DNA of 64,000 nucleotides from Kalaharituber pfeilii (Eukaryota; Ascomycota; Pezizomycetes; Pezizales; Pezizaceae). The DNA lies in assembly GCA_015179045.1 (NCBI GenBank), contig WHUZ01000085.1, forward strand, positions 62,001-126,000. Reading direction: 5' to 3'. The notes beneath the pieces are model-generated. The model was not told where the DNA came from and made no database searches. It was given only the letters and a program-made list of their open reading frames with translations. Below, one piece after another: positions 55,697-64,000 of the stretch. Each line of letters opens with the position of its first letter. Position 1 is the stretch's first letter. Both the position numbers and the translations under genes were made by a program.

Positions 55697-55965
55697 TGTT
55701 GAAAGATTATGCAGCTCTGAAGAGATTAATGGCCAGGTGTGCCGAACATACGCAAGCTGAGCCGTGGTCATGACACAGACTGACGTTTTTATGATTTCAT
55801 GGTTTTGCCCTCTTTACCGTCTGAATCCGCACCAAATTTGTCTAGTTGGGTATTCGTGAGTTCTTGTATAAATAGGGCTATTCTGGGACGCTTGTTCAAG
55901 GTTATTCTGAAACAATATCAACTGTATCCCACCGCATTAGCTCGTAATCTGTAGTTTTAACAACA
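55697..55965 (+). repeat. 3' LTR of the copia element
   Basis: 269 bp, same orientation as the 5' LTR, TATAAATAG at 55867-55875. A purine-rich GCGGTTGAGTGGGTG just upstream is the likely polypurine tract. Confidence 0.85.
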
Positions 55966-56035
55966 GATTAGCTATGAACTCCCCAGCAATCGTCAACTTG
56001 GTTGCTTTCACACATTAGACTTACCACAGCAAAAT

Positions 56036-57406
56036 GAATCCACAGGTAGTCTTCGACACAATGCTGCCTTTGGGTGCAGGTTCTGGCTAATTGACAAGAA
56101 TTCTGCGGCTGATTTAGAATATGACGTTATTACCAACGTTCGTTATCAGGATGAACTCCGTGAAAAGACAAAGTCCAAGAGGGCGCAAATGGACCATCTG
56201 TCTAGTTTTGGTTTAGCAGAGCCCCTGGAATATGATGGCACTTGCCCTCCCACAATTCACAGCTTTCCTGATTGATATTTGTCACTCAGAACTAAGTGGG
56301 ATGACATCACGTGTCCTGAAATCAATTTTCGATTGGCTGTCAAGCGGCATTCAGATGCTTAATATTGCCAGTTGGTTGGCCAAGATTCCAGAACCTGGTT
56401 ACCCATTTGAAATCTTATGGGTTCACAGATAAGGGGTGTTTATGTTACTACCATTTATCTTCGATGATTTTCTTCTTGAGGCATACATTAAGGCAGATAC
56501 TAAATGTAAGATAACGGAAGAATTTGCCCTGGATATAGATCACCATAGTTCAGGTGAAGTGACTTGTGTGAGCCTCATCTTTCGTCTCGTTGTGATGCTT
56601 GCTCATAGCAATGCACTTGTATTCCAATACGAATTGACTCAAGAGGAACAGTCTATTTTTCCTAGGAGATTGATTGAATTTAGGGAATATTTTCAACGTT
56701 TCATAAAATTGACCTCTACAGGATATTGGTGAAAAGGCACCAGGCATCCGAATATTCATCAAGCCATGTACATTCAGCAAAACCTGTACGATTTCGCAAC
56801 GATGCAGAATTATAAGGTGTCAGTTGGCAAGGCAAAGCGTAAGCAGCTTGAAGCAAAGGCTCAAAGATTAAACAAAGCTCATGTAGATAAACAGATTATG
56901 ATAGACATAGCCAGTAAAGAGGTAGTGAGAGCTATTCTCTCACAAGTTGCAGAGTTAGCAGAACCCAACATTTATCGGAAGCAGTTCTATCAGTTGTAGG
57001 TAGCTGCCTAGGATTATTCCATGGTATATTATTGTCTTAAAGTCTTGAAGATTGATTTGAGCAGGAACCGTTGGAGGGATATAAAGAGTATGAGAGCATC
57101 AAAGGCAGAGGTCTAAAATTCTGCAATCTCCAGGTTGCAGCAAAGTTGACCAAGAAGCAAATTGCAGCCTTCAATATCCCTCAAGTGAAGCTTTCTGGTA
57201 AAGAAAGCTTTCCAAGTTTGTTTTTTGAGGAGAAGCTCTTCCATGCCTATCAAAGAGACTATAGCATTGATGTCATGAATTTCGGAGCCAGAAAGGTTCA
57301 GTACTATGCGAAAGCTTACCTTAAACTTTGTCAGCGAAACTTTGTGATAACTCTACAGGGTGGATATTTTATCCTTATACACATTCCTGAATCTGAAGAG
57401 AAGTGA
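56036..57406 (+). pseudogene. Decayed multi-exon or frameshifted protein gene, family not recognised
   Basis: Several plus-strand open pieces follow one another. Around 56130-56440 one frame reads through as YDVITNVRYQDELREKTKSK, FGLAEPLEYDGTCPP, YLSLRTKWDDITCPEINFRL with TGA/TAA interruptions compatible with CGA-to-TGA or CAA-to-TAA changes. Then come pieces at 56436-56732 (EEFALDIDHHSSGEV, FQYELTQEEQSIFPRRLIEF), 56766-56999 (KAKRKQLEAKAQRLNKAHVD) and 57071-57406 (KLTKKQIAAFNIPQVKLSG, KVQYYAKAYLKLCQRNFVI). They look like parts of one lysine-rich protein. I do not recognise it; a helitron/RecQ-associated or plasmid-like origin is possible but unsupported. Confidence 0.4.
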
Positions 57407-58284
57407 GTCGCTTGCATTCATTGTATATTTACTCATACTAGAATTGATAAAGACCACATCGTTCTTATAATCTATGAAGGTACTCGAATATCTCGTGATT
57501 ATGCTATAGATGCAGGTACATATACATTTGCATCTCAGAACAGTTACCAGATAATTAGTATATCTGCAATTGACTTAGAAGCTGGTTTCATCCACATGCT
57601 TTCCACATGCTTCTGAGTGAAAGAATTGTCAGCTGATCATATTGAATGAGGGAAAGTTCCTTTTACTCTAATAGCACTCGATGGTAGTACCTTATGGTGG
57701 TGGAATGAACGTCTTACAAATTTACTGTAGTCCTGTAACCTTATGATGGGTTGGTTGCTTTGTATATTCTGGTTATGGCGTTATCACAATTTATGTTAGG
57801 TTCTCGAATTTAAAAAATGATTACAGTGTTGCCATATCTGTAACTGTAATTTCAATTGCCTTACCTACAAGCTAAACTTTTCAACTGCGTTGAAACTAGG
57901 TTAGTAAAAAGGAGTTTTTTTTGGTATTGTAAGTACCCTGCATATGCAGCGATACAGGTCGCAAGTGTCAAGTTTGTTCTGGCCCCAGGCCCTGCTGTTA
58001 GCCCGGCTTGGCATGAGGCTACTGTAAGTCAATCCTGAGTATGATACATAACCGGTACTAGCCAAGCCGGCTCGTTCCGTACCAAGCTTTTTACGCGGGG
58101 CAATTGTGTCTGGCATATGTAGTGGGGCGGCATGACTCAAGGAGCAAAAGTGAAGGTCCGTTGGATGCCCGGTTGCCCCACCAAATTAACGCTCTCATCA
58201 AAGCTAACGCTCTCATCATCCACAATCTACTTCTAATAATCCTTGCCATCTACTTACATCTGGGCGTGAGTGTCTAGTCCTGAG
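57407..58284. other. Intergenic upstream of eIF2B-epsilon
   Basis: A/T-rich, no gene. An imperfect inverted pair (AGCCCGGCTTGGC near 57998 and GCCAAGCCGGCT near 58061) is the only structure noticed. Confidence 0.45.
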
Positions 58285-60690
58285 ATGAGCAGAAAAACGA
58301 ACGCTGCTGGTGGTGGGAAAAAGGGCAATGAGGTGGACCAGGAGGCAACTCTCCAGGCCGTGGTAGGTAAACCGTCTGAATGTTCTCAACAAGCACAAAC
58401 TTACCAAAACTTCAAGGTTTTAGCAGATTCTTTCCAAAACAGGTTCAGGCCTCTCACGCTCGAGAAACCCAGGGTATAAATAAATGCATCCATCTCAAAT
58501 TATGACTGCTGACCGCGGATAGTGTCTACTCCCATTGGCGAATACCCCCCTAATTGAATATACTTTCGAGTTTCTCGCCCTTGCCGGAGTAGAGGATGTC
58601 TACGTTTTCTGCAGTGCACATTCAGATCAAATCGACGAGTATATTCGGTAATGGTCACCTTCTTGAACAATCGTGCCGTTTCCTAATCACAATGCAATTC
58701 CAGGAATTCTAAATGGAGCTCCTCGTCCTCTGCATTCAAGAGACTACAAACCATTGCTTCTCCTAATAGTTCCTCAGTCGGAGATGCTATGAGGGTACTC
58801 GATGCCAAACAGCTCATCACGGCAGACTTCCTACTCGTAAGTGGGGATATCGTCAGCAATCTACCTTTGGAACCTATTCTCCAGGAACATAGACAACGAC
58901 GACTGGCGGATAAAAATGCGATTATGACCATGATTCTTCGAGAGGCAACCCCAACTCACCGGACTAAGTACATCCCCTGTCCTACTAGTGTCAATAGACC
59001 ATTAATAACTGGATACGTAGGTCACAGGAAGAGAAAGGGGTCTTTCTAGTTGATAGCAAGACCATGAGATGTGTATATTATGAGGAACTGAACCCTAATG
59101 CCAAAAAAAAGCACATTTCGATCCCACCGGAACTTTTCAAAAGACACTCGGAACTACAAATACGCGCAGATTTGATAGACTGCTACGTAGACATATGTTC
59201 ACCTGATGTGCCTGCTCTGTTCACCGAAAATTTTGATTATCAGCAAATACGGCGTCATTTTGTGCATGGGATCCTGCAAGACTACGAGTTATATGGCAAG
59301 ACTATACATTGCCATATTGCAACGGACCACTATGCAGCGCGAGTTAGGAGCTTGCGGACATATGATTCCGTCAGCAGAGACATTATATCTCGATGGACAT
59401 ATCCCCTTTGTCCTGACAGTAATAACTACGAAGGTCAAAATTACCGATACCAAAGGGGAAACATATATAAAGAGGATAACGTTGTTTTAGGAAGATCGTG
59501 TGTTATCAAGCCGAAGACAGTCATTGGCGGAGAAACCAATATTGGGGAAGGCACTGTTGTTGGTAACAGTGTTATTGGGAAACACTGCAAGATTGGAAAA
59601 AACGTTACCATTGAAGGCGCATATATCTGGGACTCAGTAGTAATTGAAGATAACTGCATTGTTCGGGATTCAATCATTGCAAATAACGCACTTCTCGGAG
59701 CGGGATCAAGAGTTGAGGACAGTGCTATTGTGTCTTTCAACGTACATTTAGGCCCCGGCACTATTATATCTGAAAAACAGCGACTCACTACGTATAAGCG
59801 ATCCCGACAGTCCGGTGGGGAGGACGATTCAGATGAGGAGGACGAGGAGTCAAGCGAAGATGAGATGGAAGAAAAGAGTACAGATGAGGCAACTGTTGGT
59901 GTGGGAGGTAAAGGCTATTTGTACGTGGACTCAGAATCGGAGGACGAAGATGAAACCAAATTCATCGACTCTCTTGGGCCAAGTATATATACTTTCCACT
60001 TTCAGGAGGTATTCTATACTAACATACCGAAAAGTTTACCAAATGGAGAACCTCGCCCTTTCGGACTCTTCAATTTCTGTCCTTTCCTCCGATGAGGAGA
60101 CAGGTCCCGTTAAAGAGAAAAGACGAAGAACATCCGGTAGTTTCGCTACCACGGCCTCAGAGACGGACGAAGATGCTTGGCATAAAGAAGCAGTAGCCAG
60201 TCTTCGTACAGCTCTAGAGAAGAACCACCCGGTCGAAGTTGCGAGCCTTGAACTGAACAGTCTAAGGATGAGTAGTGACGCTAGCTGGCAGCAAGTTCGG
60301 CGAGCAACTGCAGTTGCCTTTATTGCACGTCTGGACGACTTTATTGAACAGAATCAAACTGCTGTTGTAGCATGCGGACAGGTTCTCGGAAGATGGGCGC
60401 CTTTGCTTACTAGAATGATTCACGGGCTGAACGACCAAGTAGATTTTCTGTTACTACTTCAAAAAGAGTGCTCTTCACGAGCAAAAGGAGGTTCTATTTT
60501 ACTTCATACGGTGCAAAAACTTTATGACATTGATCTCATCGAAGAGGAAGCCGTTAATTTTTGGTGGAACGACAAGAGGTCAACAGAAAATCCAGATATG
60601 GCTAAAGTCCGAACATTAACTCAGAAATTCGTCATATGGTTGGCAGAAGCTGAAGAAGAAGACGACGAGGACGAAGAAGAAAGTGATTAA
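58285..60690 (+). CDS. GCD6: Translation initiation factor eIF2B subunit epsilon
   Basis: Exons 58285-58362, 58417-58473, 58523-58647, 58704-58967, 59021-59982 and 60035-60690 (introns 49-56 nt) give 713 residues. The N-terminal nucleotidyltransferase-like domain has LADSFQNRFRPLTLEKPR, CLLPLANTPLIEYTFEFLAL, VYVFCSAHSDQIDEYI, FLLVSGDIVSNLPL and GVFLVDSKTMRCVYYEEL. A left-handed beta-helix of hexapeptide repeats follows (VVLGRSCVIKPKTVIGG; about residues 325-420), then an acidic linker (about 440-480) and the C-terminal W2/HEAT domain (about 540-700; DAWHKEAVASLRTALEKN to LIEEEAVNFWWND) that carries the catalytic GDP-exchange activity on eIF2. The C-terminal acidic tail is usual. It is the catalytic subunit of eIF2B, which recharges eIF2 with GTP and is the target of phospho-eIF2 control. 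Confidence 0.95.
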
Positions 60691-61000
60691 GTGTGTACTG
60701 TTTGTTGCTTTCGATCTAAATTTTCCTGTTCTTGAGGCATGCTACAACGGAGTAGAATGTTTATATTGTACAGTACTCTACATAGATTTGGTGTATTGAC
60801 TGCATTAACTGGATATGATTAACTGATGGGTATGATTTCATATGAATGGGTGTACCAGTACGAAGACTGGATGCGCCTGCGTTTGCAAGTTTGCGCACCA
60901 TTACTAGAACTAGCTAAGTACTTACTTACTGTACTTACTGATCTTCAATTAACATTGCTTGTAATTTCTGAAACTCGCATCACTTTCCTGCTTCATAGGC
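60691..61000. other. Intergenic between convergent eIF2B-epsilon and the Exo70 relic
   Basis: 310 bp with short repeats of TACTTACT near 60920. It probably holds the eIF2B-epsilon terminator. No gene. Confidence 0.45.
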
Positions 61001-61990
61001 TTATAGACTTGTCAGCGTGGAGTCCAGTGTCTGCCGATCGTATTTGATGTACTTGTCCCTCATAATGTCCTTATACTTGTCATAAAACCTTCCATACAGG
61101 AAGCCCAATGAAACTGATCTCCTTTGCCACTTTCCGGAAAGTTGTATGTTTATGGCGCTGCACAAGTTCGTCGAAGTTTGTATTAAAATTCTGTGACATC
61201 GTCAATTGGAAATACGCTCCAAAGAAATTAAGACTTTACTTTGAATTTTTCCTTCACAGCTTCTTTTGAGCGTAAACTCATTTTGCTTTTACCTTTGATG
61301 TATGTTACATCTATCAAGTACGCAGCACATTCTTTCCGTCCCTCCAAATACATCTCAACAAATTTCTTCCTCAGGGCCTGAACACGCTTAGCGCCATTAT
61401 TTGCATTTCCTGCAGAATTCATAACTCCCCATAAATCGCTCTTTCGGGCAATACTTTCAATGCACGTGATATTGTTGACCATGAACACAGCTATTGTGAC
61501 ATTCTTTTTGATGAGTAGTCTAGCTCTGCCCTCAAGTTGGGATATCAACGTTTCAATAACATCAGTGAGGTAGTTGGAAAGTAATTGATTTCCGTCAGCT
61601 GTCACATTGAAGAGCATCGGGGCTGAATTTGGGGGGGTAATAATGCTGAATCAGGACGGTTCCAAGGATATTCAGGGTTTTGGAAGAGAATGTTGGGAAA
61701 GGAAGTTCTGAAAGTCGAGAGGATACATAAGTTTGTGAATGAAAAAATCATGTTGAACCGTAAATCAAACCTTTTCGTTATATAGTGCAGAGGTTCAACA
61801 GCATTAGATTCCTCCGCCAGTGTCTGACGAAATAAATTCTCCAACTCCAAAGTTCCCGTTTTAAGTAGAGTGATTCATATAAATATATTCGTTAGCTGAA
61901 GAAAAAGAATTATAGTTAAAAAATTGATAAAACACACCTGACTTCTTAAATTGGTTGCTTTAATATGGTTTAACATCAACGAAGCTAGGT
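61001..61990 (-). pseudogene. EXO70: Exocyst subunit Exo70 relic, 3' part with frameshifts
   Basis: Minus-strand blocks follow the Exo70 C-terminal half. Near 61855 is LELENLFRQTLAEESNAVEP followed by LHYITK, then an intron-like GTTTGAT to CTTTCAG and LPFPTFSSKTLNILGTVLIQ (about 61700). Near 61580-61440 is LLSNYLTDVIETLISQLEGR, ARLLIKKNVTIAVFMVNNIT, then KFVEMYLEGRKECAAYLIDV. At the end is NTNFDELVQRHKHTTF and RFYDKYKDIMRDKYIKYD to TAA at 61001. Frame changes are needed near 61615 and near 61100, where a CT dinucleotide appears to be lost. The N-terminal half of the approximately 600-residue family is missing. Exo70 tethers secretory vesicles to the plasma membrane; this copy cannot make that protein unless the frame changes are sequence errors. 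Confidence 0.7.
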
Positions 61991-62649
61991 ACTCGAGGTC
62001 TATGACACAATTCATTAGCTTCCAGCCCACAAGACATCACATGTTGGGTACGATAACTCATCGTAATGTGAAGGTTCTTCGGCTGATATAACATCCTGTG
62101 GTTTTCGTAACTTGTCAATCGCGGCTATTGTGGCCTCGATATCTGCCCACTGTCATTTTAGCTGGTGACTTAGTGCCATTTTGGCCTTCTGGGACATGAC
62201 ATACTATAGGTTTCCTAGAATCGCAGGTGATAGTCTGCATCAATACTGGCAGGTTGCGTTACACGCTCAGAGACGTCTGCTGGGCCTGGGATACGACATC
62301 ACATGACTTGCTCTACCTCTGCTCGCGCCTGGATATGGAAATAAGGCAGTCTTGCTGAAGTATGCTAGGGATGCTGACAATCGGCTAAATAAAGATGCTG
62401 CCTTCAGTTTGGGCTGCTCCACAAGGACGAGCTTGACGGAGATGCATTTGCTCTGTAGCAATGTGAAAGTGTGGAGGGTCCCGCCCCGCGCCAAGAACCA
62501 GCCTTGGATGGGTCCGTGGGTGGAGAGTACACTCTGTAGCTTCATGGACATCCCCTAGACAGTAGCTTAGCTTGCGTATTTCGGACTTGTTCAACCCCCT
62601 ACCAACGCACGAAAATACAATACATCGACAGGAATTGAACGAGTTTGCA
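61991..62649. other. Intergenic upstream of capping protein beta
   Basis: No gene seen. The missing Exo70 5' half would be expected here; I found no convincing coding blocks. Confidence 0.45.
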
Positions 62650-63921
62650 ATGTCTAACCAGGATCCATTTGATTCTGCTCTGTCTGTTCTCTCTGCACAT
62701 TTCCACGTTTGTTGCTAACACAGTTGCTGTGCACAGTGACCTTCTCCGGCGCCTGAATCCCAAGCGCACAGCTGCGAACCTCAATTCCCTCATCAATCTC
62801 GTACCTGAACTCACTGAGGAACTTTTATCCAGTGTAGATCAGCCGTTACAGGTGCAGAGATGCAAGCAGACAGGAAGAGATTATCTACTTTGCGACTACA
62901 ATAGGGACGGAGATTCTTACCGAAGTCCATGGAGCAACGAGTTTGACCCACCAATACCAGATGGGGCTCTTCCAAGTGAGAAAATTAGGAAAATTGAAGT
63001 TGCAGCGAATGAAGCATTTGATGTGTACAGAGAATTGTGAGATGCTGATTGTTTGAACTACCCTCACTGAGTTGGGCTAACGGCAATTGCAGGTATTATG
63101 AGGGCGGAGTATCAAGTGTCTACTTCTGGGATTTAGATGCGGATGGATTTGCTGGAGTAGTGTTGCTCAAGAAATGTACGGATTCATATTCTCCTGCATA
63201 AATACAGCTGCTAACGGTGGTGGGCAATCACAGCTGTTGCATCATCTGGGAAATCCCAAGGATGCTGGGATTCGATCCATGTTTTTGAATGCAACGATAG
63301 AGCCAGGTCCTCGCATTATAAACTTACGAGTACCGTGATCCTGCACATGGCCAACTCTGGAGAAACATTGGGTGAGATGGACCTTAGTGGGAATATGACA
63401 AGACAGGTCTGTATTGGGGTTTGATTGATTGTCTGAGTACAACTAATATCTCTGGATTGATATAGGTGGAATTTGACTTACCTGTTGAGGACGATAACTC
63501 CCACATAGTTAATATTGGAAAGGTGTGTTGGGATTGAGTACGAAGTTCTGGATGCATAGCTAACGGAAAGTCTGAAGTTGGTTGAGGATATGGAGTTGAA
63601 AATGCGGAACTTGTTACGTGAGCATACCACTGTCCCAAGGATCGTTTTTAGTATTGCTAACTATTGATGTAGAGGAGGTGTATTTTGGGAAAGGTGAGAT
63701 ATTCCTCTACCTGTCTCGGACTGTGGGCTAATGTAATGGGAAACAGCGAAGGATGTTGTTGGAGATTTACGAAGTAAGGCCCTTTGATTTATTTAGATAT
63801 GGAACCTAGATATGGAACCTTGGAATATTCTAACGGCAACTTAGGCATCCCATCCATTTCGGAGCAGCAAAAAGATAGAGCAGTCCATCAGGAAATGATT
63901 TCATCTATGACGAGGAGATAA
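62650..63921 (+). CDS. CAP2: F-actin capping protein subunit beta
   Basis: Nine exons: 62650-62681, 62737-63036, 63093-63175, 63234-63406, 63466-63522, 63578-63617, 63673-63693, 63747-63773 and 63845-63921. All phases close to give 269 residues. It begins [20 protein letters not shown], then [117 protein letters not shown], then [31 protein letters not shown]. These are the family blocks in order and the length is normal. With the alpha subunit it binds the barbed ends of actin filaments and stops growth. Intron 1 (55 nt) lies after ten codons and uses GTCTGT; exons of 21 and 27 nt near the end are short but each junction is needed for the family sequence. Confidence 0.94.
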
Positions 63922-64000
63922 GGGGAGACCACTGAAATGGGCTTCTACTACAAAGAATTCGCAGGAGGGGGTGGGGGGGGGGGTTTCGTTCTGAAGACGT
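63922..64000. other. Window end, G-rich low complexity
   Basis: Downstream of CAP2 a G run (about 63967-63982, one T) ends the window; no gene seen. Confidence 0.5.

Larger units (their letters stand above)
52601..55965 (+). mobile_element. Ty1/copia LTR retrotransposon, internally rearranged
   Basis: The two LTRs (52601-52866 and 55697-55965) start TGTTGAAAG and end AACAACA. The flanks GATCA (left) and GATTA (right) are a 5-bp target duplication with one transition. The PBS GGTTATGAGCCC directly follows LTR 1. A gag-like start lies near 53023 (MSNTTSVPTVPATIASSNND). Protease-like AIIDIGASGTSL lies near 54733, reverse transcriptase tail LMYAMLGTCPDLTYTVSY with a frameshift near 54830, then copia RNase H to 55448. 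Integrase and most RT are missing, and a RecQ-like fragment replaces part of the interior. The LTRs differ by many substitutions and indels, so the insertion is old. Confidence 0.85.

Noticed and set aside
59815..60690. Separate second gene at the eIF2B-epsilon 3' end
   Set aside because: It is the W2-domain exon read with upstream out-of-frame sequence; a 52-nt intron with TACTAAC branch site joins it to the upstream exon in phase.

Overview
This is nuclear DNA of a filamentous ascomycete (Pezizomycotina). The genes have several short introns (about 48-141 nt) with GTATGT/GTAAGT-type donors and CTAAC-like branch sites. The gene set is fungal: a Pex14-family peroxin, Ies2, Sec59, Pop3, eIF2B-epsilon, Arp2/3 and capping-protein subunits, a secreted cutinase and a CBM1-GH12 endoglucanase. 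Housekeeping genes are separated by multi-kilobase gene-poor stretches full of decayed transposons. A Pezizomycetes-like genome is possible, but that is only an inference from the gene spacing.

Layout. 1-17 kb: PEX14 family (minus, runs off the left edge), IES2 (plus), a frameshifted RNase H-like gene, a decayed gag/zinc-knuckle retroelement (minus), and SEC59 dolichol kinase (plus). 17-30 kb: a small secreted precursor with two identical KR-flanked peptide copies, about 8 kb of repeats (two tandem arrays, a long-TIR element, a dispersed GGTATAGCAA motif, a hairpin, a 59-bp retroposed scrap), then a three-exon cutinase and a TA-flanked MITE. 30-44 kb: a GH12 endoglucanase whose signal-peptide exon is split by a 927-bp hAT-type element with an exact 8-bp target duplication, then a coiled-coil protein, POP3, a small membrane protein, aspartate aminotransferase and ARPC3. 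44-57.5 kb: a transposon graveyard with a Ty3/gypsy relic between inverted repeat copies, a 636-bp TA-flanked element, and a Ty1/copia element with both LTRs and a tRNA-iMet-half primer site that carries a RecQ-like helicase fragment. 58-64 kb: eIF2B-epsilon, an Exo70 relic, and the nine-exon capping protein beta gene.

The intact genes are unrelated housekeeping functions (translation, chromatin, actin, RNase P, glycosylation, peroxisome) with no operon-like logic. The two secreted plant-polymer enzymes (cutinase and CBM1-GH12) lie about 3.4 kb apart and fit a plant-associated or saprotrophic lifestyle. The best candidate for something new is the peptide precursor at 17.4-18.0 kb: its two 12-codon core copies differ only at synonymous sites. 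The best-resolved event is the hAT insertion in the GH12 gene. Exon boundaries were derived by hand from splice signals, reading phase and family similarity, and every multi-exon model listed with a stop codon closes in frame.
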